A stretch of DNA of 12,200 nt from the NCBI RefSeq assembly GCF_965660005.1, contig NZ_CBFHYF010000047.1, positions 1 through 12,200 on the forward strand. Direction: 5' to 3'. Origin of the DNA: Porticoccus sp965660005. Lineage in GTDB: Bacteria; Pseudomonadota; Gammaproteobacteria; Pseudomonadales; Porticoccaceae. Shown here one piece after another: positions 1 to 8,700 of this stretch (within the stretch, counting starts at the first letter, position 1; each line of letters begins with the position of its first letter). The notes under the pieces were generated by a model. It was not told where the DNA came from. It saw only the letters and a program-made list of their open reading frames with translations, and ran no database searches. The translations under genes were made by a program, and so were the position numbers.

Positions 1-77
1 CTTCATTCGTCGCTCCTTGTGCGATCATTTTAAAAGTCTCTACTCAAAATCTCGATTACTTTTGGGGAGGATTACAC
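1..77 (-). mobile_element. Left copy of 77-bp terminal inverted repeat; probable IS end reading outward
   Basis: Bases 1-77 are an exact reverse complement of 12124-12200; identity stops at 78 versus 12123. Read on the minus strand, the unit starts GTGTAATCCTCCCC, is about 40% GC, and ends with an AAGGAG Shine-Dalgarno (13-18) followed after 6 nt by ATG AAG (1-6). That is the layout of an insertion-sequence terminus with the start of its transposase gene. The sequence lies 27 bp beyond the pnp terminator. The IS3-family flavour (TG-starting end, first ORF opening MK) is recalled and not proven, because only two codons of the putative transposase are present. The repeat itself is certain; the IS identity is an inference. 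Confidence 0.6.
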
Positions 78-104
78 CATCAGTCCTGCCAGAAAATCTG
101 TCAT

Positions 105-129
105 AAAAAAAGCGGGGCCTCAGCCCCGC
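105..129 (-). terminator. Rho-independent terminator after pnp
   Basis: On the minus strand a perfect 7-bp GC stem (GCGGGGC / GCCCCGC, 112-118 with 123-129) with a 4-nt loop is followed by seven T residues (105-111). It lies 24 bp past the pnp stop codon and closes the whole operon. This is a textbook intrinsic terminator. Confidence 0.93.
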
Positions 130-153
130 CTTTCTGGCATCACACCCAGCACA

Positions 154-2307
154 CTACTGCTCTGTAGATTCCTGAGCAACCGGAGCTTCTTCTACAGGGG
201 CCGCCTCACTGGCCACGCCCTCGTCTTCAGATGCCTCTTTCATGGACAACTTGATTCGGCCGCGGGCGTCCACATCAAGTACCTTGACACGGACTTGCTG
301 ACCTTCCTGAAGATAATCAGACACTTTTTCCACACGTTCCTTGGCAATTTGCGAGATGTGCAACAGGCCATCGGTGCCAGGCATGATGGTGACGAAAGCA
401 CCAAAATCCACGATGCGGGCGACTGTGCCCTGGTAAATGCGCCCTATTTCAGCTTCAGCAGTGATTTCCTCGATGCGATAGATAGCAGTCTTCAGGCCAT
501 CTGCATCATCACTGTAAATTCTGATGGTGCCGCTATCATCGATGTCGATGCTGGCACCGGTCTCTTCCGTCAATGCACGAATCGTGGCACCGCCCTTGCC
601 GATCACGTCGCGAATCTTGTCGGGATCGATTTTCAGGATATGGTAGCGGGGTGCTGACTCTGCCACTTCACTGCGGCTCTTGTCGATCACCTTGTTCATT
701 TCGCCAAGAATATGGAGTCGCGCCTGCAACGCCTGACCCAGTGCAATATTCATGATCTCTTCGGTGATCCCTTCGATTTTGATATCCATTTGCAGCGCGG
801 TAACACCCTGAGCAGTCCCGGCCACTTTAAAGTCCATGTCGCCCAGGTGATCCTCATCGCCGAGTATATCGGTCAGCACGGCAAAGCCGTCGTCCTCTTT
901 GACGAGGCCCATCGCGATACCGGCCACGGGTGCTTTCAGCGGCACTCCCGCATCCATCAACGCAAGGCTTGAACCACAAACCGATGCCATGGAGCTTGAC
1001 CCATTGGACTCCGTAATTTCAGAAACCACTCGCATGGTGTAGGGAAACTCTTCCGGCGACGGCAGTACCGCAGCAATGCCACGGCGAGCCAGCCGGCCAT
1101 GACCAATTTCGCGACGACCGGTAAAACCAATACGACCACACTCTCCCACAGAATAGGGGGGAAAGTTGTAATGCAACATGAAGGGATCTTCACGACGGCC
1201 TTCCAGCGCGTCGATATATTGAACATCGCGCATGGAACCCAGGGTCGCCACTACTAATGCCTGAGTTTCTCCACGGGTAAACAGCGCTGTGCCGTGGGCT
1301 TTGGCCAGTACCCCGACTTCTACATCGATCGCGCGGACGGTTTTGCTGTCGCGGCCATCAATCCGGGGTTCACCGCGAATAATGCGACCACGGACAATTT
1401 TCTTCTCAAGTTTTTTAAAGGCATCACGAACATCGTCCTCAGCAATACCCGCCTCGGCATTCGACAGGGCTGCGACCGCCTGATTGCGCAGGCCATCAAT
1501 TTCGACAACGCGCTGCTGCTTGTCAGTAATCCGGTAGGCCGCATCCAGACTTTCACCCACCAGAGCCTTGAGGCTATCGGTCAGGGTCTCATTCACGGCA
1601 GGCGCTTGCCAATCCCAGCGGGGTTTACCGGTTTCTTTGGCCAGTTCCTCGATCACCTGAATAGCTGCCTGCATTTCCTGGTGACCGAACAGTACCGCGC
1701 CGAGCATGATGTCTTCGGGTAATTCCTTCGCCTCTGACTCAACCATCAGGACTGCATCGCGGGTACCTGCGACAACCATATCCAGCTCTGACTCCGCCAG
1801 TTCCGAGTAGGTCGGATTCAGCAAATAGCCTTTATCGCGGTGATAACCAATGCGGGCACCGCCGATAGGGCCGTTAAACGGAACACCGGAAATCGCCAGT
1901 GCAGCGGAAGTACCAAGCAGTGCAACGATATCGGGGTCCACATTTTTTTCAGAGGACATCACCGTACAGACCACCTGCACTTCATTTTTAAAACCGTTGG
2001 GAAACAGCGGACGAATGGGCCGGTCAATCAGACGGGAAGTCAGGGTTTCTTTTTCACTGGGACGGCCTTCACGCTTGAAAAATCCACCGGGGATTTTGCC
2101 AGCGGCGTAGGCTTTTTCCTGGTAGTGGACGCCGAGGGGGAAGAAGTCCATACCCTCTTTGACATCTTTTGCTGCGACAACCGTACAGAGCACTGCCGTT
2201 TTATCCATGGTGCACATCACAGCACCGGTAGCCTGGCGGGCAATGCGGCCCGTCTCGAGCGTGACGGTATGGTTGCCATACTTAAATGATTTTATTACAG
2301 GATTCAC
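154..2307 (-). CDS. pnp: Polyribonucleotide nucleotidyltransferase (PNPase)
   Basis: PNPase is a 3'-5' phosphorolytic exoribonuclease that degrades mRNA in the cytoplasm, alone or in the RNA degradosome. The 717-residue product matches the E. coli enzyme (711 aa) end to end. It has two RNase PH domains, the second carrying the phosphate-binding SNGSSSMAS motif and the metal-binding DILGDEDHLGDMD segment (about residues 480-492). A KH domain follows with its GKGG loop at 570-573, then an S1 domain at about 622-690 and a short acidic tail. The reading frame is open upstream to 2391, but that would overlap rpsO. The GTG at 2305-2307 is chosen because it aligns with the E. coli N-terminus (VNPVIKSFKYG) and has an AGAGG Shine-Dalgarno 10 nt upstream. 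It is the last gene of the operon, 58 bp after rpsO. In E. coli pnp is autoregulated through RNase III and PNPase action on its leader; a hairpin is present at the matching place here. Confidence 0.98.
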   Translation of the reverse strand: MNPVIKSFKYGNHTVTLETGRIARQATGAVMCTMDKTAVLCTVVAAKDVKEGMDFFPLGVHYQEKAYAAGKIPGGFFKREGRPSEKETLTSRLIDRPIRPLFPNGFKNEVQVVCTVMSSEKNVDPDIVALLGTSAALAISGVPFNGPIGGARIGYHRDKGYLLNPTYSELAESELDMVVAGTRDAVLMVESEAKELPEDIMLGAVLFGHQEMQAAIQVIEELAKETGKPRWDWQAPAVNETLTDSLKALVGESLDAAYRITDKQQRVVEIDGLRNQAVAALSNAEAGIAEDDVRDAFKKLEKKIVRGRIIRGEPRIDGRDSKTVRAIDVEVGVLAKAHGTALFTRGETQALVVATLGSMRDVQYIDALEGRREDPFMLHYNFPPYSVGECGRIGFTGRREIGHGRLARRGIAAVLPSPEEFPYTMRVVSEITESNGSSSMASVCGSSLALMDAGVPLKAPVAGIAMGLVKEDDGFAVLTDILGDEDHLGDMDFKVAGTAQGVTALQMDIKIEGITEEIMNIALGQALQARLHILGEMNKVIDKSRSEVAESAPRYHILKIDPDKIRDVIGKGGATIRALTEETGASIDIDDSGTIRIYSDDADGLKTAIYRIEEITAEAEIGRIYQGTVARIVDFGAFVTIMPGTDGLLHISQIAKERVEKVSDYLQEGQQVRVKVLDVDARGRIKLSMKEASEDEGVASEAAPVEEAPVAQESTEQ

Positions 2308-2334
2308 AATTATATTACCTCTCCATAAGCGTGA

Positions 2335-2354
2335 ACGGCTCCCAGGGGAGCCGT
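2335..2354 (-). promoter_or_regulatory. rpsO-pnp intercistronic hairpin (possible processing or attenuation site)
   Basis: Between the rpsO stop and the pnp start the minus-strand RNA can form a perfect 8-bp stem (ACGGCTCC with GGAGCCGT) capped by a 4-nt loop. No T-run follows, so it is not a standard terminator. It starts 11 bp after the rpsO stop and ends about 27 nt before the pnp GTG. In E. coli this interval carries a terminator and RNase III/RNase E processing sites that control pnp. A related role here is inferred from position; the stem looks short for RNase III on its own. Confidence 0.6.
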
Positions 2355-2365
2355 CAGCAATTCGA

Positions 2366-2632
2366 TTAGCGACGCAGGCCAAGCTGTCCAATCAGCGTCA
2401 TATAGCGCTTCGCGTCTTTAGCTTTCAGATAGTCCAGCAATTTACGACGCTGGTTTACCATCCGGATCAAACCTCGTCTTGAGTGGTGATCCTTGTTGTG
2501 GTCACTGAAGTGACCTTGCAGTTTATTAATGTTGGCGGTGAGCAGGGCTACCTGCACTTCCGGCGAACCGGTATCACCCACGGACTGGGCATACTCTTTA
2601 ACAATAGCGTCTTTTTCAGTTGCATTTAACAT
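2366..2632 (-). CDS. rpsO: 30S ribosomal protein S15
   Basis: S15 is a primary binder of the 16S rRNA central domain and nucleates platform assembly. The 88-residue product has the family's usual length and its hallmark segments: DTGSPEVQVALLT, LQGHF, DHHSRRGL, QRRKLLDYL, and the GLRR terminus. The frame is open upstream to 2749, but the ATG at 2630-2632 is the real start. It has a GGAG Shine-Dalgarno (2641-2644) 8 nt upstream, and the extra upstream residues do not resemble S15. The gene sits 130 bp after truB, behind a structured leader, and just before pnp, as in E. coli. Confidence 0.98.
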   Translation of the reverse strand: MLNATEKDAIVKEYAQSVGDTGSPEVQVALLTANINKLQGHFSDHNKDHHSRRGLIRMVNQRRKLLDYLKAKDAKRYMTLIGQLGLRR

Positions 2633-2640
2633 GGTTATTT

Positions 2641-2680
2641 CTCCAATATGCGAGTTAGATTCGGGGCACCCGCGCATATT
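2641..2680 (-). promoter_or_regulatory. Structured rpsO leader, candidate S15 autoregulatory element
   Basis: In the 130-bp truB-rpsO gap the minus-strand transcript can pair AATATGCG (2673-2680) with CGCATATT (2645-2652), a perfect 8-bp stem. Inside it is a second stem CGGG/CCCG (2662-2665 with 2669-2672) stacked on one side, leaving about 9 unpaired nt on the other. The foot of the outer stem directly abuts the GGAG Shine-Dalgarno (2641-2644). S15 is known to repress its own mRNA in several bacteria by binding structured leaders of differing shapes. That this element does so here is inferred from position and fold. Confidence 0.55.
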
Positions 2681-2762
2681 TACAGGAACCCTAAGCCAGT
2701 CAGTTCGATTGCCACCGAGTGACGAATCAAATCTGCGGTTTTGCCACACAGGACAAAATTTC

Positions 2763-3707
2763 TTACCTCACAACAAGACGTTTCGGAGCTACCCGTCCAT
2801 CTTCTGTGACTTCGCCAACACCAAGCAACAACGGCCCAGTCTGGTCAATTTCAAAGACACGCACTATATCGCCTTCTTCACTCTGACGATAGACCTGCGG
2901 CACCATCACTGCCTGGCCGCGACGAAAATAGAATGCCGCATCCGGGACCAGATCCACTGCTGCCAGATGCATCATTCCGGCGTCCATAGGCAATAAAAGC
3001 CGGTCGAGTTGATCCATACTGCCCTCTGCCCTGAGCGATTGCAGCTCAGCCAGCGTCACCGATTGATCGTCGATAAAGGGGCCGGCAGCGGTGCGCCGTA
3101 AAACCGACAGGTAAGCACCACAACCCAGTTGTTGACCAATATCTATCGCCAGCGTGCGAATGTAGGTTCCCTTGCTGCAGTGGACAACCATATCGGCCTC
3201 CGGGAACTCGCCACTGCGAAACTCAACCAATTCAAGCGAGTGGATTGTGACCGGCCGAGCCTCCCGTTCAATTTCCACCCCTTCACGGGCCAGTTTGTAG
3301 AGCGGTTGCCCCTGGTGTTTCAGTGCCGAAAACATCGGCGGTATCTGATCGATATCGCCCCTGAAACAGCCCAAGACACCCACTAACTGCGCCTCGGTGA
3401 GTCCCGGAGCGCCACTGTCAATGATAACCTCTCCATCTGCGTCACCGCTGACCGTTGCCATACCAAAGCGAAACGTCGCACGGTAACATTTGTCCGCATC
3501 CAGCAGAAACTGGGTGAACTTGGTTGCCTCACCAAGGCATATCGGCAACACCCCCGTTGCGAGCGGGTCGAGACTACCGGTATGCCCGGCTTTGGCTGCC
3601 TCAAAAAGGTGTTTAACCTTCTGCAAGGCACCATTTGAGGAAATACCCAGCGGTTTATCGATCAACAGTATGCCGTTGATCGACCGCCCCTTGCGACGGC
3701 GCGACAA
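2763..3707 (-). CDS. truB: tRNA pseudouridine(55) synthase
   Basis: TruB isomerises U55 to pseudouridine in the T-psi-C loop of essentially all tRNAs and also acts as a tRNA folding chaperone. The 314-residue product matches E. coli TruB (314 aa) throughout. It starts with the basic RRRKGRSINGILL segment, carries the catalytic Asp47 in GHTGSLDPLATG, then CLGEATKF, the conserved SALKHQG and CSKGTYIRT motifs, and ends in a small PUA-like domain with GRVAPKRLVV. The start is a TTG (3705-3707). It has a strong GGGGAGGA Shine-Dalgarno, aligns with the E. coli initiator methionine, and no ATG nearby would fit. The start lies 2 nt after the rbfA stop, so translational coupling is likely. Confidence 0.97.
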   Translation of the reverse strand: MSRRRKGRSINGILLIDKPLGISSNGALQKVKHLFEAAKAGHTGSLDPLATGVLPICLGEATKFTQFLLDADKCYRATFRFGMATVSGDADGEVIIDSGAPGLTEAQLVGVLGCFRGDIDQIPPMFSALKHQGQPLYKLAREGVEIEREARPVTIHSLELVEFRSGEFPEADMVVHCSKGTYIRTLAIDIGQQLGCGAYLSVLRRTAAGPFIDDQSVTLAELQSLRAEGSMDQLDRLLLPMDAGMMHLAAVDLVPDAAFYFRRGQAVMVPQVYRQSEEGDIVRVFEIDQTGPLLLGVGEVTEDGRVAPKRLVVR

Positions 3708-3709
3708 GC

Positions 3710-4108
3710 TCAGTCCTCCCCGGAGGAGTCTGTATCCGTATGTCGCGCCTTGTCCTGACTGACCGCATACTCAATGAGTGCAGACAACTCCTGGGCACGC
3801 CTGCCACTTAGATCAAAAATAAAACGTAATTTCGGTGCAATCCGAAGCAGCATGCGTTTGGCCAGCAATGTCCGCAGAAACCCGGCTGCGCCATTCAGCA
3901 CGTCGGCAGCTTCACGGCTCTCCTCGGCGGACTCGGCACCGACCAGGTTGATGAACACCTTGGCACTGGAAAGATCACGTGACACTTCCACTGCCGTAAT
4001 ATTGACCAACCCCAAGCGGGGATCCCTGACTTCATCGCGAATCAGTTGTGCCAGCTCACGCTGCAACGCATCTGCGACTCGATCATTGCGGGTAAATTCT
4101 CTGGGCAT
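3710..4108 (-). CDS. rbfA: Ribosome-binding factor A
   Basis: RbfA binds free 30S subunits, helps mature the 16S rRNA 5' end, and is needed for growth in the cold in E. coli. The 132-residue product has the typical opening (REFTRNDRVADALQRELA), the conserved DPRLG and VSRDLSSAKVF segments, and the RIAPKLRF motif of the KH-like fold. It ends in an acidic, probably disordered tail. The ATG at 4106-4108 is 21 bp after the infB stop. I see no good Shine-Dalgarno in that gap, which suggests coupling to infB translation. truB follows 2 nt later. Confidence 0.97.
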   Translation of the reverse strand: MPREFTRNDRVADALQRELAQLIRDEVRDPRLGLVNITAVEVSRDLSSAKVFINLVGAESAEESREAADVLNGAAGFLRTLLAKRMLLRIAPKLRFIFDLSGRRAQELSALIEYAVSQDKARHTDTDSSGED

Positions 4109-4129
4109 ATCGGTTTGACGTCAGCCCAA

Positions 4130-6676
4130 TCAGAGCTGGCGCGCCACTTCCCTGATTTCATACACCTCAATCTGGTCACCGGGTTTGATATCGTTATAGT
4201 CCTTCACACCGATACCACACTCGACACCGTTACGAACTTCATTGACATCATCCTTGAAGCGTCGTAGCGATTCCAGCTCACCTTCGTAAATGACAATATT
4301 GTCGCGCAACACCCGTATACGCTTATTGCGATGCACTGTGCCCTCAATCACCATACAGCCCGCCACCGCACCAAATTTAGGGGAGCGGAAAACATCGCGC
4401 ACTTCGGCAATACCGGTAATGACCTCACTTCGCTCCGGTGCCAGTAGACCACTCAATGCCTGCTTCACATCGTCCAGCAGATTGTAAATGATACTGTAAT
4501 AGCGCAGATCCACCTGCTCCTGTTCTACCAACTGACGGGCAGCCGTATCGGCACGAACGTTAAACCCGAACACTACAGCACCGGTGGTGATGGCCAGATT
4601 GATATCTGACTCATTAATACCACCCACACCGGAGGCAACGACATTCACTTCAACCTCGTCGGTACCAATATCCGCCATCGCAGAAAGAATCGCTTCCAGA
4701 GAACCGCGCACATCGACCTTCACCATCACCGGGAGAACACCCTTCTCCTGCGACTCAAAGGTGGCAAACATATTTTCCAGCTTGGCAGCCTGTTGCCGGT
4801 TCACGCGATCCTGACGGGTTTTGTCCTGACGCATTTCCGCCAGCTCGCGGGCCTTGCGCTCATCTTCAACCACCAGGAATTCTTCGCCGGCCGCTGGTGG
4901 CATATCAAGGCCGAGAATTTCCACTGGAATCGATGGTCCCGCCTCGACAATCGGCTTACCCGCCTCATCGGCCATCGCACGAATTTTACCGACACTCTCG
5001 CCGGCCAGCAGCAAATCACCCTTGCGCAAGGTACCTGACTGCACCAATGCCGTCGCCACCACACCGCGGCCTTTTTCCAGTCGCGACTCAACGATCACAC
5101 CCTTGGCCGGGGCATTGCGAGGGGCCTGAAGTTCCAACAGTTCGGCCTGTAGCAACACGGCATCCAACAGGTCATCAATACCATCACCGGTATGGGCCGA
5201 GACTTTCACAAACTGCGTATCACCGCCCCACTCTTCCGGAATCACATCCTTGGCAGACAGCTCATTCGTGACCCTCTCCGGATCAGCGCCTTCTTTGTCC
5301 ATCTTGTTGATAGCCACTACGATAGGCACGCCGGCAGCGCGGGCATGCTGGATGGCCTCCACGGTTTGCGGCATCACACCATCATCCGCAGCCACCACCA
5401 GAATCACCACATCGGTACTGTGTGCACCACGGGCCCGCATGGCGGTGAAAGCTGCGTGACCGGGTGTATCGAGGAAGGTGATCATGCCCTTGGGTGTATC
5501 GACGTGATAGGCACCGATATGCTGGGTAATGCCCCCTGCTTCACCGGAGGCAACACGGGTTTTTCGTATATGGTCCAACAGAGAGGTTTTGCCGTGGTCA
5601 ACATGGCCCATCACCGTAACAACCGGCGCACGGGGCTCCAGTTTTTCTGTCACGCCAGTCTGCAACGCCCGGATTAACTTCTGCTCTATTTCCTGGTCTG
5701 AAACCGGCACTGGATTGTGCCCAAGCTCTTCCACCACCAATGTGGCCGTGTCCTGATCGATCGGTTGATTTATGGAGACCATGGTCCCCATCTTCATCAA
5801 CTCCTTGATCACGACTGCCGCTTTGACTGACATCCGCTGAGCCAGATCACTGACTGAAATCTGCTCCGGAATCTCAACATCGTGGACGATCTTGTTCGTG
5901 GGTTTTTTGAACTTGTGCTTGTTCTCAACCTTGATGGGAACCGAAATACCTGAACGCAACCGGGGTTTTTTCTCCTCGGCAACATCCTCAACTTCTTCAA
6001 CAACCGCTTTCAGAAAATCTTCTTTTTTGCGCTTTGGATCCTTGATGGCACCCCGTTTTTTCGCTTTTTTCGGTGCCTCTTCGGAATCATCCGTTTCGTC
6101 ATCGTCCCTGACATGTTTTTTCGCATGCTTTGGCGCATCAACGGGTTGATCGGCAAGTTCTGGAGGCAACGGCTCCACTGGGGACGGCGACAGCTTACGC
6201 TCTTCTTCTGCCTTGCGATGGCTCCCCTGTTCCAGCTGACGGGCTTCCTCTTCAGCCTTGCGGCGTGTCTCAATAGCAGCCTGCCGCTTCATTTCCGGAT
6301 CATCCGCAAGCTGCGCCATCGCCTCGACAACAGACTCAGGCACAATTGAGTCCTCCGATTCAGAGAGCGCTGCGCCTTCTTCGCTTGCCCGCTTGACATA
6401 GGTGCGGGTCTTGCGCACCTCCACATTGACTGTTTTGCGACCAGCACCCGTCTTGAGTGTGCTGACCGTCTTGCGTTTCAATGTGATCTTTTTAGGGTCG
6501 CGGGACTGCTCACCATGCAGGCCTTTCAAATAGGCCAGCAGCTTCTGCTTTTCCTCATCACTGACATTTGCGTCAGCAGAGTTGTGAGGCAAACCAGCTT
6601 CCTGCATTTGACTCAGCAGGCGGTCGACGGATGCTCCGACAACCTTGGCAAGTTCGCTAACAGTGACTTCAGCCAT
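4130..6676 (-). CDS. infB: Translation initiation factor IF-2
   Basis: IF2 is the GTPase that places initiator fMet-tRNA on the 30S subunit and promotes 50S joining. The 848-residue product (E. coli 890) has an N-terminal IF2N domain (about 1-50) and a long charged linker rich in Lys and Glu. A second IF2N domain follows (about 270-325), then the G domain with GHVDHGKT (357-364), DTPGH (403-407) and NKMD (457-460). The C-terminal domains II-IV follow, including LENMF, GFNVRAD and VRDVF, and end at YEIREVARQL. The ATG at 6674-6676 has a GAGGAAT Shine-Dalgarno. nusA lies 29 bp upstream and rbfA 21 bp downstream. All switch and base-recognition motifs are intact. Shorter IF2 isoforms from internal starts are known in E. 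coli; I could not confirm one here. Confidence 0.98.
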   Translation of the reverse strand: MAEVTVSELAKVVGASVDRLLSQMQEAGLPHNSADANVSDEEKQKLLAYLKGLHGEQSRDPKKITLKRKTVSTLKTGAGRKTVNVEVRKTRTYVKRASEEGAALSESEDSIVPESVVEAMAQLADDPEMKRQAAIETRRKAEEEARQLEQGSHRKAEEERKLSPSPVEPLPPELADQPVDAPKHAKKHVRDDDETDDSEEAPKKAKKRGAIKDPKRKKEDFLKAVVEEVEDVAEEKKPRLRSGISVPIKVENKHKFKKPTNKIVHDVEIPEQISVSDLAQRMSVKAAVVIKELMKMGTMVSINQPIDQDTATLVVEELGHNPVPVSDQEIEQKLIRALQTGVTEKLEPRAPVVTVMGHVDHGKTSLLDHIRKTRVASGEAGGITQHIGAYHVDTPKGMITFLDTPGHAAFTAMRARGAHSTDVVILVVAADDGVMPQTVEAIQHARAAGVPIVVAINKMDKEGADPERVTNELSAKDVIPEEWGGDTQFVKVSAHTGDGIDDLLDAVLLQAELLELQAPRNAPAKGVIVESRLEKGRGVVATALVQSGTLRKGDLLLAGESVGKIRAMADEAGKPIVEAGPSIPVEILGLDMPPAAGEEFLVVEDERKARELAEMRQDKTRQDRVNRQQAAKLENMFATFESQEKGVLPVMVKVDVRGSLEAILSAMADIGTDEVEVNVVASGVGGINESDINLAITTGAVVFGFNVRADTAARQLVEQEQVDLRYYSIIYNLLDDVKQALSGLLAPERSEVITGIAEVRDVFRSPKFGAVAGCMVIEGTVHRNKRIRVLRDNIVIYEGELESLRRFKDDVNEVRNGVECGIGVKDYNDIKPGDQIEVYEIREVARQL

Positions 6677-6705
6677 CAGTATTCCTCAATTCATCGCCTG
6701 TTCGT

Positions 6706-8196
6706 TTAACTGTCGCTCTCATCGGCGAACCAGGGGGCACGTGCAGTCATTATCAGTTTGGCTGCCCGTTCTGCATCCATGTTTTCAATGTCCAGTAAGT
6801 CTTCCACGGCCTGCTCAGCAAGATCTTCCATGCTGACAATGCCATATGCAGCCAGCGTATGCGCCAACTGATCGTCCATACCTTCCATGCCTAACAGGTC
6901 GGCTGCCGGGCCGGACATACCTTCTTCCGAGGCCAGCGCCATGGTCAACAATGCATCCTTGGCTCGAGCCCGCAATTCCTCGGCCACTTCTTCATCAAAA
7001 CCCTCAATACCCGCCATCTCATCCAGAGGGACATAGGCAACTTCCTCGATGGAGGTAAACCCTTCATCGACCAGCACCATGGCAACGTCTTCATCAATAT
7101 CCAAGCGACTCATGAAAATTTCCACCAACGAGCTGGATTCTTCCTGTTGCTTGACTTCCGCCTCTTCAACAGACATCACGTTGATTTTCCAGCCAGTGAG
7201 CTCAGAGGCAAGACGAACATTCTGTCCGTTTCGTCCAATGGCCATCGCCAATGTTTCTCCGGCCACCGCCACATCCATCGAGTGAGTCTCCTCATCAACA
7301 ATGATCGACTCCACTTCTGCGGGAGCCATGGCATTGATCGCCAGCTGGGCGGGATTATCGTCCCACAATACAATATCGATACGTTCGCCATCCAGTTCAT
7401 TGGAGACAGCCTGTACACGCGCTCCACGCATACCAACACAGGCACCGATCGGGTCGATTCGACCATCATTGGTTTTCACAGCTATTTTCGCGCGCGAGCC
7501 GGGGTCTCTGGCCGCACCACGGATTTCAATCACTTCCTCGGCTATTTCCGGCACTTCAATACGGAACAGCTCAACCAGCATTTCATTGCATTTACGACTC
7601 AGAAACAATTGAGGGCCGCGGCTTTCCGTATTAATTTGTTGAAGGACGGCCCGCACCCGGTCATTGATTCGAAAAACTTCACGGCCCACCAGCTCTTCCC
7701 TTGGCATGACGGCTTCAGCATTGTTACCCAAATCAACAATAATACTTTCCCGGGTCACTTTTTTGACGGTGCCACTGACCAGTTCGCCGAGCTGATCACG
7801 GTATTGCTCCACCACCAATGCGCGCTCTGCGTCCCGGACTTTCTGGACAATAACCTGCTTGGCCGTTTGAGCGGCAATACGGCCAAAACCGATATTTTCC
7901 ACCGGCTCCTCAAAAGTATCGCCAGCTTTAAGGCTTGCGTCCTTGTCATGTGCCTCTTCAAGCGTGAACTGTGTTCCCAGTTCCGCCAGCACATCATCGG
8001 CTACCACTTCCCACCAGCGGGACGTTTCATAGTCACCAGTGGCGCGATTAATGGTTACCCGGATGTTGGAATCCTCGTCATAGCGCCTCTTGGTTGCCGT
8101 GGCCAGTGCCTGCTCAATGGCCTCGAAAATCACCTCTTTGGACACGCCCTTTTCATTGGAAACGGCTTCCACCACCATCAAGATTTCTTTATTCAT
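6706..8196 (-). CDS. nusA: Transcription termination/antitermination factor NusA
   Basis: NusA binds RNA polymerase near the RNA exit channel, stimulates pausing and intrinsic termination, and takes part in rRNA and N-type antitermination complexes. The 496-residue product matches E. coli NusA (495 aa) along its length. It has the RNAP-binding N-terminal domain (about 1-130, starting MNKEILMVVEAVSNEKG), an S1 domain (about 135-200, with LGNNAEAVMPRE), and tandem KH domains (about 230-345, with DPGSRAKIAV, GACVGMRGARVQAV and AIGRNGQNVRLAS). Two C-terminal acidic helix-hairpin repeats follow, with YVPLDEMAGIEG and LLDIENMDAERAAK. The second repeat is the one that binds RpoA or N-like partners in E. 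coli. It starts 22 bp after the rimP stop with GAGG upstream. An out-of-frame ATG lies 4 nt before the true start. Confidence 0.98.
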   Translation of the reverse strand: MNKEILMVVEAVSNEKGVSKEVIFEAIEQALATATKRRYDEDSNIRVTINRATGDYETSRWWEVVADDVLAELGTQFTLEEAHDKDASLKAGDTFEEPVENIGFGRIAAQTAKQVIVQKVRDAERALVVEQYRDQLGELVSGTVKKVTRESIIVDLGNNAEAVMPREELVGREVFRINDRVRAVLQQINTESRGPQLFLSRKCNEMLVELFRIEVPEIAEEVIEIRGAARDPGSRAKIAVKTNDGRIDPIGACVGMRGARVQAVSNELDGERIDIVLWDDNPAQLAINAMAPAEVESIIVDEETHSMDVAVAGETLAMAIGRNGQNVRLASELTGWKINVMSVEEAEVKQQEESSSLVEIFMSRLDIDEDVAMVLVDEGFTSIEEVAYVPLDEMAGIEGFDEEVAEELRARAKDALLTMALASEEGMSGPAADLLGMEGMDDQLAHTLAAYGIVSMEDLAEQAVEDLLDIENMDAERAAKLIMTARAPWFADESDS

Positions 8197-8218
8197 TCAT
8201 TCAGCCTCGCAATCGCCC

Positions 8219-8677
8219 TCAGAATCGGGGAACGACATTCGCCTTTTCAATGCTATCGAGGGGAAAGAGATATTCATGGTCGTCAACAATCAACAACACA
8301 TCCTCGCCCTCCACGCCATTCAGACGGCCCTTGAATTTCCGTCTGCCTTCATGGGGAAACCTCAGCCGCAAGGCCACATCTTCCCCAATATACTTTTCAA
8401 ACTGACCCAGGGTATATAAAGGCCGATCCATACCCGGCGAAGAAACCTCCAGAGTATATTCCCCGGTAATCGGATCCTCGACATCCAGCTGACTGCTGAC
8501 CTGGCGACTGACTTTTTCACAGTCCTCCACCGTCACACCATCATTTTCACGCTCGATGTAAATACGTAGCATCCCATTGCGGCCTGATGACAAATACTCG
8601 AGCCCCCAGAATTCACAACCCATTGCATGCACTATGGGTGCAATCATTGCAATGAGGGCCTCTTCTTTTGTCGCCAC
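8219..8677 (-). CDS. rimP: Ribosome maturation factor RimP
   Basis: RimP assists 30S assembly, mainly the pseudoknot and S12 region of 16S rRNA. The product from this start is 152 residues (E. coli 150) and matches throughout: LRIYIE, VEDCEKVSRQVS, LDVEDPI, YTLEVSSPGMDRPL, the basic FPHEGRRKFKG loop, and the SIEKANVVPRF terminus. I chose the GTG at 8675-8677 because it gives the usual N-terminus. A TTG seven codons upstream (8696-8698) is in frame and possible, but it would put the start within a few bases of the T-run of the hairpin at 8701-8721. It is the first protein gene of the operon, downstream of two terminator-like hairpins. Confidence 0.93.
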   Translation of the reverse strand: MATKEEALIAMIAPIVHAMGCEFWGLEYLSSGRNGMLRIYIERENDGVTVEDCEKVSRQVSSQLDVEDPITGEYTLEVSSPGMDRPLYTLGQFEKYIGEDVALRLRFPHEGRRKFKGRLNGVEGEDVLLIVDDHEYLFPLDSIEKANVVPRF

Positions 8678-8700
8678 GGTAATCTCTCGGCTTCCCAATC

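Noticed and set aside
1840..2289. Plus-strand open frames antisense to pnp
   Set aside because: They lie opposite strongly conserved PNPase sequence, have no domain-like features and low-complexity composition.
2689..2749. An upstream extension of rpsO to 2749
   Set aside because: The added 39 residues have no S15 similarity and would cover the structured leader; the ATG at 2632 has a good Shine-Dalgarno.
7147..8334. A 395-codon plus-strand open frame antisense to nusA
   Set aside because: It overlaps the whole conserved N-terminal and central part of nusA. The translation is rich in His, Phe and Arg with no recognisable motif, and the frame has no supporting promoter or Shine-Dalgarno. It is a mirror of nusA codon usage.
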